DNA from: Erodium maritimum
Taxonomy: Eukaryota; Streptophyta; Magnoliopsida; Geraniales; Geraniaceae
Direction of reading: 5' to 3'
NCBI GenBank assembly: GCA_963921825.1
Contig: OY997588.1
Location: 126,015,203-126,079,202 of the forward strand
DNA: 64,000 bases
Shown here: piece after piece, positions 25,950-39,619 of the stretch
Numbering within the stretch: the first letter of the stretch is position 1
How the letters are laid out: each line of letters starts with the position of its first letter
The notes under the pieces: generated by a model
The model's database searches: none
What the model was told of the DNA's origin: nothing
The model's input: only the letters and a program-made list of their open reading frames with translations
Position numbers and translations under genes: made by a program

Positions 25950-28602
25950 CAAGGAAACTGACCCAATACTTCTCGAGAGGAAGGGTGTCCGAGGGGTAGG
26001 CACACCTGTTCCAAGAGGAGGAATCGCCGGATTCAGGTGCAAAAAAGGTGCAGGGTAACATTCTTAGGGCTTGGACATTTCCTACAACATGAAGATGATA
26101 GCATGGAATTGAAGAGGTCTGGGAAAGCTGGTATCAGTTGAATACCTAAACGAGGTAATTCAACGACAGAAAACTCAAATCATCTTCCTTAGTGAAACAT
26201 TGGCTAAAGAGGGATGTTTGACGACGTTGAAACTAGAACTGGGCCTAACAGAGGGTTGTGATGTTCCAGCTATAGGTCATCAGGGTGGCCTCATGCTCTT
26301 ATAGACAGATGAGGTGCAAGTCTCGGTAAGAGACTCGGGGCATCGTTTTATTGACGTTGTCATTAGAGGGATGGGTGTCGAGGCTTTCTGATTTTCAGGG
26401 ATTTATGGAGAGGCTAACAGAGAGCTTAGGGAGACAACTTGGGCTCTACTCGGGTCGTTGGGGAAACACGAGTACTTGGAGAAGAATGGCTGTTGATGGG
26501 AGACTTCAATGGTATACTCCATCAAAGAAAAAAAGATAGGAGGTAATCGATATCCCGAAGTGCTTGTGACTTCATTTAGGGAGGTTTTAAATGAATTGAC
26601 ATTACTTGACGTCCCACTTCAGGGGTATGAGTACACTTGGCTCAATAGTAGTGAACCGGCTACAAGGATGAAGGTACAACTAGCTAGAGCCATCATTTCC
26701 CCGGGGTCAAATCTCAGGTGGCCTCAAGCACATCTAAACAACATGGGTTTATCTACTTCAAATCACTTTCCAATAATGTTTTACACAGAAAAAAGACTGG
26801 AACCAATGAGCTCTCGATATTTTCGTTTTGAGAACATTTGAGCGGAGGATCCAGAATGCGGTCATCTGATATAGACCATGTGGGGGGCACCAGATAACCG
26901 ACCTATCCTAGAGAAAACAAAAGAGACGGGCGAGGCATTGGACAAACGTGAAGGGAAGTGTACAATGCTCTCTCACATAAGATTTTTAGATATGAAAGAG
27001 ATATCATATGGTTGAATGGTGAGGGAGATCGTACGAGTATACGTAAACGCAGGGCTTTACAAATTCAGTACAACTTAGCGCTGGATAAAAAATGAGCTTT
27101 CTAGAGACAGAGAGCAAAGCAACACTAGATGACAGAAGTAGATCGTAATACCAAATTCTTTCAAGCTTCCGACTCTCGAAGGGGGAAAATCAACAAAGTG
27201 ACAGAGCTGAAAGATGCAGATGGTACAGTGTTGACTTGGGAAACGGGGCTGGGGGAGCACATTCTTTCATTTTATAAAACATTATCGCAAAAATCAGATA
27301 GATCGTCGGCCTCCTGTTTACCCCAAGTTGTGAAACAAATCAGTGAAAGCCAAAACGTTGCACTTCTAGCCCTAGTCACATTAGAAGAGGTAAGAGATGC
27401 CACCTTCTCAATGGGACCTAACAAATCCTCAAGACCGGATGGACTTAACCCTTTTTTCTATCAAACATGGTCGAAGATGATGTCACAGCCTGTGTCCGAC
27501 ATATTTTTGAAGGAGGAGAGGTCCCGCCATCACTCAATTAGACGCCTTTAATGCTCATCCCGAAGGTGGAAACACCGGTGAGCCTTAAGGACCTTCGACC
27601 CATTGCACTTTGCAATGTTCTCTTTAAAATTATATCCAAGGTAGCAGCTAACCGTCCGAAGCTTACTTAGGATGAAACTATTTCGTCAACTCAAGGAGCT
27701 TTCGTCCCATGAAGATTAATACAGGACAATACCATTTTGTCTTTTGAAACCCTACACCTCATGGAGAATAAGAGGAATGGTCGGTAAGGCTAGGTAGCTT
27801 TGAAGCTGGATATGAGCAAGACTTATGACAAAGTAGAATGAGGTTTTCTGTGGGATATGATGAGGGCTTTCAGATTCCGGGAGGACTAGATCCCTCTACT
27901 GCGCCATTGTACTTACTCAGTCACCTATAATATAATGGCTGAAGGACGTTAGTCGGGTTTTGTTCAACCGAAAAGGGGCATTCGTCAAGGGGACCTCCTA
28001 TCACCATATATGTTCCTCTTTTTCATGGAAGTATTAGCTCGTCTTCCCTAGTCCGCAGAGAGTACGGGGTAAGTATTACAAAGTTAGCACCACCAATTAC
28101 CCATTTATTTTTCGCAGACGACTGTTATGTGTTCTGCAAGGCATCGCATTTAGAAATGGGAAGAGTGAGAAATTACCGCAGATTATTCGAGGAAGCATCT
28201 GGACAAGTGGTAAATCTACAAAAATCGTCTTTGTTCTTCAGTACCAACACTCATGTCGATGCTAAAGGAGAAGGGGTACGCCAACTGGGTATCCTAGAGC
28301 TCCAGACACCATCCCCATATCTATGGGTTCCCAATCTGATAGGGCGTAGTAGGAAGCAAAGCCTACAATACATTCTAAACAGGATTCCACGCCCCATTCG
28401 GAGATGGGACGCAAAAATGCTAAAGGGGCGGGTAAGGAGGTTTTGGTTAAGTCAGTGCTGCAATCCATACCGACATATGCAATGAGCGTCATGAGATTCT
28501 CACAAGGTAGCATAGACAAAATAAATGTGGCTTTAGCAAGATTCTGGTGGAATCCATCAAGGGGAAGCGAAAACCCGATTATTTGGCAAAGGAAGTGTGT
28601 GT

Positions 28603-28659
<57 letters not shown>

Positions 28660-30200
28660 GGGGGGGGGGGGGGTCTGGAGTTCAGGAATCTGCAAGACTT
28701 CAACATTGCGCTATTAGGTAAACAACTCTGGAAAATAACGAAGGAGGAATCTAGTATGGTAGCAAGGGTGTTAAAGGCAAGATATTTCTGGGATACGTCG
28801 GCTCTAGAGGCAAAGAAAGGTGCTAATCAGTGTTTCATTTGGCAGAGCCTCCTCTCGGCACAAGGCTTGGTAAAGTAAAGGGCTCGCAGATCTATTGACC
28901 CAGGGACCTCGACCTCAATTATTCGACACCCGTGGTTAATTGGAGCTGAGCCTTGGATCAAGCCGACAAACGTAGAGCTAGAACATCTAAACGTATTGGG
29001 ACTCATGTTACCAATTTCTAGAAGTTGGGACGAAGGGAAGATTGAAGAGATGTTCGATGAGAGGGACAACCTGTCCATCCTAGTAGTTGCAACAAGTAAG
29101 ACGATCAGATCAGACTTGTGGTATTGGTCAGGAGAACAATTGGGGCACTACTCAGTCAAGTCAGCATACGGATTGCTCAACCACGAGCAATCGCTCCCAA
29201 CAACATCATCATACATTTGGACGTCCATCTGGGGTCTAGATGTCCTTCCAAAGGTACGACATTTCCTGTGGAGAACTTGTGCGGGGTGCCTCCAGGTGGC
29301 ATCTCAGCCTCGGTCTTAAAGAGTATATATAGTGGCGGCCTATCTGGTCTGCCACGAAAGTGTGGGATCAAAAACACACTTGTTAGTTACATGTTTGATG
29401 GCAACAACATGTTGGCAAAATTGTGTGTTGTCCCTTCTAAGGGAAGTGAGGGATTTTACAGAATTACTGCGGGCCATGCTCACCTTAAACCCTTTAAATA
29501 AAAGGGGAGAGATAGTATTCCTACTATGGAAAATCTGGAAAGCAAGGAACATGAAAGTGTGGGACGACATAACTTCGGTGGCAGAAGCAATCCACTACAC
29601 TGTGCTATGCCTGAATGCAGAGTGACTGGAAGCGAAAGCACACAAGAAACTGAGACAGGTTGTCCATAATTCAGGGGTCTAGGGTGCAGAATGTAGATGG
29701 TCGTGCCCCTCCCAGGGGTCCTGGGTTATTAACACTGATTGTGCTCTTTTCGCGGCAACATGACAGATAGGTACAAGCTAGGTATGTAGGGGCGACACAT
29801 GCCAGATCATGAAGGCAAAATCCTCATTGTCTCGGGGTCCCCAAGATCCGGGTTTGGTGGAAACATATTCAATAAGGGATGCATTACAATGGGCAATCCA
29901 GAGTCCAACCCAAAAAACCACCATCCAGAGTGATTGCAATGTCATATTAGATATGATCAACAAAAAGAGAAGGTCATCTTCTCCCACAAGGATAGTCGTT
30001 AGCGATTGTATTTCCCTGTTATCTAGACTCGAAAACGTTGTAAAACAGACATCGAACAAAACAACTCATTGGTTAGTGGGACGATATGTTCATTCTCTGC
30101 TTGGAAATGGTAAAGAGGATTTATACCAAAGTCATTTCATCGGATTTTTATTGTCGACATTTAAATAATATATCTTTGTATTTGTTCAAAAAAAAAAAAA
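25950..30200 (+). mobile_element. Decayed L1-clade LINE (5'-truncated)
   Basis: Begins in the C-terminal part of ORF1 and reaches a poly-A at about 30189-30200. No clear target duplication was found. In several frames: endonuclease (IIFLSETLAKEG near 26180, then GDFNG near 26500), reverse transcriptase (LRDLRPIALCNVLFKIISK near 27590, FFADDCYVFCKAS near 28110), AGKEVLVKSVLQSIPTYAMSV near 28430, zf-RVT near 29250, and RNase H (IRDALQWAIQSPTQ, then IQSDCNVILDMIN near 29870-29960). Many stops and several frameshifts make it an old, dead copy. It carries the 71-bp G tract. Confidence 0.85.
28603..28673 (+). repeat. 71-bp G homopolymer (one A)
   Basis: G run interrupted only by A at 28659. It sits in the old LINE where related ORF2 proteins have Trp-Gly-Gly before GLEFRNL, so a short GGGGGG seed probably expanded. 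It could form a G-quadruplex or be an assembly artefact. Confidence 0.9.
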
Positions 30201-31617
30201 CAAATTCAAACATTAGTATAGGTACGCAAAAACGTGTACATATATTCGTAATTATCTCCTAAAGATATTTACTTTTAAAGTTGGAAGACAAGAGTAGGAT
30301 TGGTACATTTGTCAGCAAATGATTAGAACATGTGTTTGATTAGTCCTTCCCGGACTCTGCTTCTTCTGCTCTCACTCCCATCCATCCTCCCCTATATTAA
30401 ATTAATTTTACACATTAATTGGTTTTATTTATTTACCACGAACCTCATCCAATTTCTGTTTTATTTGAAAAATGCATTGACTTCGTTTCTATATAATCAC
30501 ATTTTCATTTCTCCTCATTTTCTCGTCTTCCTCTGAAAAATTAGGAGTTGTTTTAGCAGAACATATAGGATTGGGGATTTTTCGCTGAAGATTTCTTTGT
30601 CTATTGTAGAAGGGGAAAGAGAAACAAGGGTCTTCGTAAAAATTTAATTTTTAATTCTGGGTAGATTTTGTTTTAGCTTTAACTCGGTTTTCTTGAGTTT
30701 ATCCGTTTACTTTGAAGAGAGGGAGAGAGAGTTGGTTCTGCTCCTCTGTGTGTGTGTTTTGTCACGATCATTGGGTACACGTGGAAGCCCAGAAGGTAAA
30801 TTCTTCTTCTATCATCGTCTTGTGAAGTTGATATTAAAATTATTGTTATCACTTAATGGATTAGAGCGTATGTTGTTTTTTTATGCTGTTGCTGTTGTTG
30901 TGTGATTTATATATTATATATATTGGTATAGAATTACTTGGTGTTGATACCCATCTTCCTCATTTGTCAGTTTCTTCTTCTTCTTCTTCCTCCTGTGTAA
31001 GCCTCTTTGTTTTTTCTGTCAGTCCTATTTCCATTGCATGGGAATTGGATGATCTTTTTCATCTGGGTTTTTTGATGGAAATGTAAATAGAGGTGGTTTT
31101 ATGATCTGGGTATGTTCTTCTCAAGTGTAAAATTCAATCATTTGTTAGATATAGGGTTCATTCGGGTCTTTTTCATGTGGATCCCTGGTTAGCAATCATC
31201 TTTATTCCCTTTGATTGGGCAGTTTTGTTTTCTAAAATTTGGAATTTTAGTCATGCTAGTGATCTATTGGTGTTTGGTTGAGTGGAATTGCGCTTAAGAT
31301 TCTTTTCATGAGTATGTAACTGCAATATTAGTCATGGTCATGGGGGGCTGTAGATTGTCAATGGTTGAGATTCCCCTTTATTTTTTAAATAAATAATGCC
31401 CTCGAGCACCCAATTGTGTGGCTGTATCTGTTCAGGTTCATTATTCTTGCTGACAATTTCATTTGTTTTCCTTTAGATAGATAGAATTTTCTCTCCCTTT
31501 TCCCTTGATAATAATTTGTATATGGTGCTGCATTTATAGTATAAAAAAAATCTAATGAAGGTTGTTTGTGTTGTTGTTACAATGGTACAGACATCCTTGT
31601 GGTGAAGTTTGAATAGC
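30201..31617 (+). promoter_or_regulatory. Promoter and 5' leader of 6-phosphogluconolactonase
   Basis: Upstream of the ATG at 31618 a leader exon probably ends at 30795 (AGAAG/GTAAAT). It is followed by an intron of about 795 bp ending at 31590 (GGTACAG), then 27 bases of leader. CT-rich and purine-rich stretches near 30490-30740 look like the 5' UTR. Leader introns often raise expression in plants. Splice sites are predicted from consensus only. Confidence 0.5.
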
Positions 31618-33976
31618 ATGGCATTTTCTGGGATTCGTAACGATAGAGGAGAGTTGAGGGTTCATGAAAGTCTGGATGAACTTAGCACTGATTTGGGAGA
31701 CTACATTGCTGAATTGTCAGAAGCATCAGTAAAGGAACGGGGTGTCTTTGCCATTGCCTTGTCTGGTGGCTCTCTCATCAGCCTTATGGGGTATGAATCT
31801 GACCCAACTTCTTTGTGTTTTATGGTTTTGTTGCTCTAGCTCAATTTTTCTTGTGGACAACAGAAAACTATGCGAAGCTCCTTATAACAAGACTGTGGAT
31901 TGGGCAAAATGGTATATATTTTGGGCTGATGAGCGAGTTGTGGCAAAAAACCATGCTGATAGCAACTATAAGCTTGCAAAGGATGCTCTTCTGTCCAAGG
32001 TTTGTGCTCTAACCAAATATATTTTTAAAAGCCACTCTCCCTTAACTCTAGGAATGTTGAGCCTTCCTCTTCATTTGAAGCACTTCTGTTACCTGTTATT
32101 TTTTTTTTCTTCCAAAAAACACCTCTCAAGCCTCAAAATACTTTATAGTTTCTTTGTTTTGACTGATACTCCCATAATAACAATGGCAGAACATTTCACT
32201 TATTATTATATTTCATCACTTCAATTCTCTGCACTTTGATGTAGTATACTATTCTTCCAGAACCATGCCGGGTTGCTAATTTTGGCTGGAGAAGTTTTAA
32301 GTTGTATTTTGCAATATTCTCACTGTTTCAGTTACTTTTCGTTGAGGCTTAACAAAATTCTGGTGTAGCAAGAGATGTGTTAATATATTTGGCTCAGTAA
32401 AGGTATTGCTTCGCCATTAACTTTCTGGTTGCTTCAGCCTCATTTTTATTACAAAACCATGCAGCTATCAAATAACTATGTTAATTGTCATGGTGTTGAA
32501 AGAGATATGAATATATCTGGTCACTTCCTTTTTGTAATGTTCTCAATTATTTCCACCGCAGCTTCATTTCAACCAATTAAATTTGGTTAGGAGATCCTTT
32601 TATGCCTTCATGTGCGGTATGGGCTTTTATGCTGGGAGTTGTCCTTTGTTACTAGTTTAGATGATGTTGTCATCTTGTTCTACAAATTGCTGACCCTAGA
32701 ATGTTTAGGCTTCATGATCCAGGAATCAAAATTCAAACAGTAACTTTTATCTCAATTTTGAAGTAACAAATGTGGCTGATATGAGAAAGGAGTGTAACTA
32801 GTCTAATGCTCTTGTGGTTAAAAGATGTAACATACTCCCTCCTTCCAATTTAGGTAGTTAATTGGTCACGGATTACCAATGGTATTCTCACATACGTTAG
32901 TTATAAGTTATAACAACTTGAGTGGTGGGAAAATTAAGCACTAAAAATTGAATTCTTAATCAATACAAATGAGTCACTTATTTTGGGATGGAGGAAGTAG
33001 TTCAATAAAACATATTAAACGAAGGAAAGGAATGATATGGTTGATCACAATCAAGAGTTTCCCTAGTTCATTCATGGACGTCCGATTCAAAAAGCTTCTC
33101 TGTGAGTGTATACTGTGCTTTCATTTTCTTGCTTATTTGATCTAATAAATGCATACCTATTGCATCTACTCTGTATTTTTGTTGGTATAATGAGGTGAGT
33201 GCTTCTATGAACAGCTCCTTATTGAGTATTCTGTTGGAGACAAAATTGCCCGAGCTTGAACTATTATTGTGGTGATCTTCTATAATTTTGAGAACTATGC
33301 TCATTTATCATATTGCTGGCACTGTTTGCTGATTATGATTGAAACTTATTGGAGAATGAAGATAGTGGTTTCTTATTAAGATATGCTAGTTTGAGTTTAA
33401 TAGACATGGTCTGTTATGTTTGAGTTTGAGCATTGTGAATTCCGGGGTTTACTGTTGATGATTTTGTGTTTTGATTATATGCAGGTGCCTGTAGTTCCAA
33501 GCCACGTGAATTCTATAAATGATTCGGTGTCAGCAGAGGAGGCTGCTGATGAATACATGTTCGCCATCCGGCAACTAGTCAGAACCCGTGTGGTCAGTGT
33601 GTCTGACATCAGCGACTGTCCTAAGTTTGACCTCATCCTTCTAGGAATGGGAAGTGATGGTCATGTCGCCTCCCTATTCCCTAACCACCCTATACTTGAT
33701 GAGAAAGACGAATGGGTGACTTTCATCACCGACTCCCCGAAGCCCCCGCCTGAGAGGATCACCTTCACTTTACCGGTCATCAACTCAGCATCCAACGTGG
33801 CCATAGTCACTACGGGTGCCAGCAAGGCAGAGGCTGTACACCTGGCAATCGATGACGTGGAACCCGATTGTCTGCCGTTGCCTGCGCGCATGGTCCAGCC
33901 AGCCAAAGGGAAGTTGGTCTGGTTCTTGGACAAGCCGGCTGCCTCGAAACTCCATGGTTTTGAGTTTTCAGATTAA
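31618..33976 (+). CDS. 6-phosphogluconolactonase, cytosolic-type
   Basis: Three exons join in frame: 31618-31790, 31864-31999 and 33485-33976, giving 266 residues, normal for a plant cytosolic PGL. It hydrolyses 6-phosphogluconolactone in the oxidative pentose phosphate pathway. Seen: ALSGGS near residues 47-52, FWADERVV near 78, and [17 protein letters not shown] from about 154, the family's sugar-phosphate and catalytic motifs. No transit peptide is apparent, which suggests the cytosol; plants also have plastid and peroxisomal forms. The first in-frame ATG is 31618; a TTG two codons upstream is not a likely start. Intron 2 (1.5 kb) carries a Stowaway-type MITE. It is convergent with the FLN2 gene. 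Confidence 0.94.
32835..32997. mobile_element. Stowaway-type MITE in PGL intron 2
   Basis: 163 bp starting CTCCCTCCTTCC and ending GGATGGAGGAAG, flanked by TA on both sides (32833-32834 and 32998-32999). These are the typical ends and target of Stowaway (Tc1/mariner) MITEs. No coding capacity. Confidence 0.82.
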
Positions 33977-35261
33977 CTGTACCTAGCTGGGGGATCATAG
34001 TCAAGGAGCCTTTGTTCTTTTTATGTCTTAGGTTTGGCTCTCTTTTATAGGGGAATGGGCAAGTGTGATTATCCTTTTGTAGGAGGTTAATAAATCTGCG
34101 GCTAGCTTTGTCATGTTCTAGTTCCTTGTACCAAGAAATGGAGCCTGTGGCAATGTGGAAAACCAGGCTTATTTTGTTACCCCTTCATATTACAATGCTA
34201 TCTTATTATCAGACATGTTATACGGAGCTTGCTTCTTCAAGTTGTTCTATGGACAATGTGCTATGTTATAGTGCACTAACTTGACCTAACAATGTCACAT
34301 TGGGATAACCTTTAAAAAGTTAGAAGAATTACAATAGAAAAAGGAGAAGATAGTTAAAAGTGCTCTCATATAATACAGACATCACTCTCCACTAAATCCA
34401 TAGGTTAGCTTCTTTTGCCTACTCCAATTGTTCTAAAGAATGATTTTTTTTTTGACATAATAGCTTATTTGATAACCACTTTTGCTCCATATTCTTCTTG
34501 CTTAAATTCTTGTAAAGTAGTCTTCATTTGATGGTGAAAATTCAATTTTACCCTTGGTGGCCACTGAAATTTAGGGGAAGGGTTGGTAATATAATCATTT
34601 CTTTGAAGACAAAATCGAATCTTTATACCAAAAATAGAAACGAAAGTTAGGTGCTCAAAATTGATTTTGTTTGGAGGTCAAAAAAGCACTTTTTCCCTAA
34701 AGAATGATCAACTTTTCTACACGTTGAGAGGATGACCATTTTAACACTCTTAATTTCCATTTTATTTACAAGTATTTATCAACTTGTGAATCAACAGTTT
34801 AGGCAGACAAAAACAAAAGATATAGAATCTTTGGTATGGTACCTATGAATAGAAAAAAGAGAAACTACACCTTTGTGGTCACTTTTGCCCATAGATTTAA
34901 TGGTGTGGTTTGACAAAATTGAAAGCAAAGCTAGTTCTAGAAGTAAGAAGATGCAATACCAACTTTAAGTATGGGAGGGTAATAAGCTATATAACTGAGA
35001 ATCGCCTCCAGAATAAAACATCAACAATGGTGACTTTCAGATTTAAACACAAGTCACAAAAGGGAGGAAGATGAGAAAAAAAAAAAGGACAAGAGTGTCG
35101 GACAAAAGAACATTAAATTTCCAATTCTCATTCTGAGAACAGATATATGCAATTCAAAATTTGGTTATGCAATTAAGGCACTGAGTTTAGGTTAATTGGG
35201 ACATAAAATCCCTCTCCGTGAAGGACTATGATATAAATAATGAGTTGGTTCAACCTCCACA
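33977..35261. other. Intergenic region between convergent PGL and FLN2
   Basis: Contains both 3' UTRs. AT-rich, with no gene, RNA gene or bounded repeat recognised. Confidence 0.55.
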
Positions 35262-38200
35262 TCAACTTACAGACTGCAATGTGCGAAACCCCTTTTCTGT
35301 TACTGATTTTATACCGTTTTCATCAGGAGCCACTTCTGTACCTTCTCTAGGAGGGTAGCCAAGCTTCTGCTCAAGCATCCATTGCTCATGGAACCCGCTC
35401 TCAATGGCATTTTGGCACGTGCTCTTCAAATATTCATCATCAGTGATCAGATTTGGCTGCATTGTCAACATTTGCATCAGACCTGAAAAGATGCCACAAA
35501 CATGAATTTAGTAGTGTAGGTCAGGAAGTTATCAAGACTACCAACAAACCAGTGGAGTTGGATGCTTAACCACATCAATAAGATTGTATTTGTACCTGCA
35601 ATGATACCATCACCAGACGCAGACATATCACCAGTGAAAGGGGTGATGGGGGGATCCTCACCCCCTCTGACAGCACCATAGTGTTCTGAAGTGTAGTAAT
35701 GTATCAAAGAAGTGCCATTTGTCACAAACAAAACCTTGAGATTTTCATGCCAAAGTGGTGCAATCACTTCCCAATCATAATGAGCAAACTTATACTTGGC
35801 TTTATTATTGGTAACCAGTTCCTCGGAGGGCTTGATTCCATGTAGAAACTCGAGCTCTTGACTAGTAACCTCAATAACATCTGCAAGATTCCACACCTGC
35901 TGTATGAACGCTCTGGTTTCCTCATCAGAGCGCCATAGAGGCAAGGGAATGTTCACATCATAAAAGATAACGACTCCTAATTTCTTTGCTATCTTGATGG
36001 CTCGCAATGCAGTGGATCGTGTGTTTGTGTCAAGCAGAGAGTGTGTGTTGACATAGAACATCTTTGCCTGGAAAAAAGATTGTTAAAAGATCAAACTCAT
36101 ACAGCCTCACATGCAACTAGCTAATGAAAATTTTAAGCATATCTAGGGATAATGGCAAAAGATACTTGTACTATAAATTTGGGTTAATTGTCAAAAAGTG
36201 CACTGAAGTTTTGTCCACAAACGAAAACAAGCTTAAACTTTTGTCCGAGCTTTGTGGGTGCGCTGAAGTTTTGTCCACCCGACTTTTTTAGAAAAACATA
36301 ACAGGGATGTTCAGAATGAATGGTCTGGGCAGTTTTTCGCAGATTCAATAGATTTGAGGGCAGTACATAATGCATTCTAAAGTTGTGTGGGCAATTCATA
36401 ATGCATTCCATAGTTGTGTGGTCAATACTTTAGGGTAGTTTTCGACAATTAACCTGTTATGTTTTTCTAAAAAAGTCGATGGACAAAACTTCAGTGCACT
36501 CACAAAGCATGGACAAAAGTTTAAGCATGTTTTCGTTTGTGGACAAAACTTCAGTGCACTTTTTGACAAATAATCCTGTAAAAAATTTACAGGTTGATAC
36601 CCTTATCCTTAAATCGTTTCAACTTGTGGCTCTGAACTTATATTTTGTCGTACTTTGTGTCAATTTATTCCAAAATTATGTTTTTACCCCTGAAAGTTTA
36701 AATTAAAAATAAAAGGTAAGAAACCAACAAAAAATACACAATACCATTTTTTTTAGTTTCAAATCTTACTATCATAATTGAATATGTCATTCTACTAATC
36801 TAAACGAGTAAATCAAATTCTGGACTTTTTTGTTTTTAATTCAAAAGTTCCAGGGTAAATTGTCATTGTAGAACAATTTGACACAAAATGCAACAAATTA
36901 AAAGTTCAGGCCACAACCCTCTACGATTTGAAGATAAGGGTGCCAATCTCCAAAAAGTTCATAGTACAGGGTACTTTTTTGCCATCATCCCTATTTAATG
37001 GTCGAAAAAACTGCAGTGAATCAACAAATTGCCTATAGGTTAAAAACATTTGAAGAACTGAAATTCTTACCTCCTTCAGGACATCAATGTTTATCTCGGA
37101 CTTCAATAAAGAATCCTCAGCACAGGGTTTGACAGTTCTCACTCTCAAAGGACCCCTCCTAGGAATTTTCATCTTTGTTGCTGCTGTTGATCGTTTACTA
37201 TCGAGGCAAACCGAGCGGGTTTGAACATTGTGTTGATTCATATAATTTACCATGTTCCAGCCATAAGTATCATTTCCAAGCTTCCCCATAAAAGCAACCT
37301 TACCACCCAATCTTGCTAGTGCAACAGCAACATTAGCAGCAGATCCTCCAGGAGCTCTTACAAACTTTTCTGGGATCCATAATGCATCTCTCAGTCTTTC
37401 ATAACTCTCATAATCTACACGTCTTTCAGCTGGTCTTCCTGAGGGTACAAATGGATGTTGTGCAGATCCAAAGCAACAAACAAGAGGAGGCCAAGCATAT
37501 GAGGAGCTAATATCCTCCTCTCCCCCATCTATTACTAAATCTAGTTCATCATCACTCTCTTCATCCACACTTGCAATAAATGTTGACTCTACATCGCTAA
37601 GATCAGACTCAGATCCTTGATCATCTGAACTATCATACGTTTTTTTGGTTGTCCTCCTTACCTTCTCACTTTGATCTTCTTCCTCTGCAATAATGATCGT
37701 GGACTCTAAATCCCTGAGATCTGACTCAGAATCTTGGTCATCTGCACTATTATACTTTTTCTTAGTTGTCTTCCTTCTGACCTTCTTTTCACTTTTATCC
37801 TCCTTCTTTGCAGTGGGCTTTACATTGCTGGGATCTGATTCAGAACCTTGAATATCATCACTCTCATTCTTTTTCTTAGTTGACTTCTTCCTCCTGACCT
37901 TCTTCTCACTCTGATCTTCTTCCATTGCAGTAATAGTAGTTGTGGCTGCAAACATTTAAATTCAATATTTTCATTAGACTATAATGCAGACCAAGTACTA
38001 CTATCCAAAATAGAAAACAAAAAGTTGGTTCAAGATAATAAAACAACATTTAAAAGAGCACCTTTCCGTCGAGTCTTCCTAGGGGCTTTCTTTTTATCAT
38101 CAATAGATGCAGGAGCATCAGTTTCCACATCACTCCCTCCCAAAGCTTCATTTTCCTCTGAAGAATTGGATGCAGCTTTCTTTTTAGTCCTTGTGGTGGT

Positions 38201-38926
38201 TCTCTTAGAAGCCTTAGGCATTTTCTTCTTTACCACAACCCCATCTTCACTAGGTCCATCTTCAGCTGAAGGCTCAGCGTTTTTTTTCCTAGAGACAGAC
38301 CTTATGGACCACTTACTCTGCAATCTAAGACCCTGAAGTTGCACCAAGTTCAGTGACCTGTGCAGAGGTAACTTCAATTGGTTCCTGCATATTTGAAGAG
38401 ATATGAAGTCAATATTTCTGAGTTGTTAGTAAAAAAAGCTAAACAGCTATGAACATGTAACATTCAGTATAGTAAAATTAAGGGTTCAGAGGTGTAAAGC
38501 AGAAAACTTTGGCTCATATTCATGAATCTCATACCATAAGTATCTCAAAAAATCTCTCTTAATTAAAGCCATTTGAAATACCTTTGTCAAATTTTGACTG
38601 ACCATGGAATGAATTGACATTGCAAACATCATGAACAATCAGTACATAAGAAATATTTATCTTTAACAGAAGTATTGGCAGAGAGGTTTTGGCCGGACCT
38701 TACCAGGGTGGAACGAATAATGAACATATGAAACATGAAAAATATAATTTTTAACTCAAAACTTAGAAAGTAAACACCAGAGAATTTCGACCCATAAAAG
38801 TGAAAGACCCAAGAAAAATCTTCAAATTATCAGTTAACTGTAACACAAATATAGGCAGATGAAAATAAGGAGTGCGAGCAGGGACCTGGGCAGTGAAAGA
38901 AAGTGGATGAAAGTGACAGACGCCAT
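35262..38926 (-). CDS. FLN2: Fructokinase-like protein 2, plastid (PfkB family)
   Basis: Five exons on the minus strand join in frame: 38886-38926, 38062-38384, 37071-37945, 35596-36067 and 35262-35482, giving 643 residues. Seen: a start rich in Ser/hydrophobic and basic residues fitting a transit peptide; a long Lys/Asp/Glu/Ser-rich region with three tandem modules (about residues 130-245); a WPPLVCCFG segment with the Cys pair near 278-279; the PfkB motif GGSAANVAVALARLGG; and DMSASGDG near 560-568, where active sugar kinases have a GAGD-type motif. FLN proteins are non-catalytic PfkB members of the plastid-encoded RNA polymerase complex and bind thioredoxin z through the Cys pair (family knowledge). 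The acidic extension and length point to FLN2 over FLN1. A long-TIR MITE lies in intron 3. Confidence 0.92.
36181..36576. mobile_element. Long-TIR MITE in FLN2 intron 3
   Basis: About 396 bp with inverted arms of about 124 bp (36181-36305 and 36453-36576), by eye near 95% identical, separated by about 147 bp. Each arm contains CACTGAAGTTTTGTCCA twice. There is no ORF. The arm length suggests a Mutator-type MITE, but I could not confirm a 9-bp target duplication. Confidence 0.85.
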
Positions 38927-39619
38927 TGACAAGCTTCTTCGAAAACTCTCTGGTGCTCAGTTCCAGCTATGTAACTAATTACACTATATATCTCTTATAC
39001 CCATCACCTGAGCTGGGGTTTTAGCTGAACTCTGTGTTAGCGGAAGGGATGAGATTATTTTTACCAAAACTTTCGCGTTTTGTTTTCAAATGACAAAATG
39101 GTTGTAAATTGTAGAAGATAGATAGATGGGCTTTTAAACGGCATCGTTTCTCTTGACACCCAGTGTTGCAAAAATCGGAACGGGTCGGATATTGGATTTG
39201 GGTCGGGATTTAAAAAAAATTCGATCCTTTCATGTCCACGAACTCGAAGACCTCTCCTCTCCCTCCCGCAGTCAGTCAGACAGACCGGAAGAACCCTCAC
39301 GATTCACGACGAACCTCACCTCACCTCACCGGCGCCGGAGTCACCAAGAACTCAATCTCACCGTCGTCGCCTCGTTCGTGTCTGATACGTACCAAACTCG
39401 GAATCCTCGGCCAGGTTCCAGCTCCGGACAGGTCTTCCAGTTGCAGGTTCCAGCTCGTCTCCGACAGAGGGACAAGGTTCCAGGATACGTGTCCAGAGAC
39501 CAGTTGCAGGCTCCTTCTACGGAGATTCTGATTCCAGTTGCAGCTTCATATTTTCAGGTAAGAAGTACATCACTTTCAATTTGAAACTTGTTGATTTCCA
39601 GATTTCAATAGATTTCAGA

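Noticed and set aside
36181-36576. 9-bp target duplication for the FLN2 intron MITE
   Set aside because: Flanks are AT-rich and only loosely alike, so no duplication is claimed.
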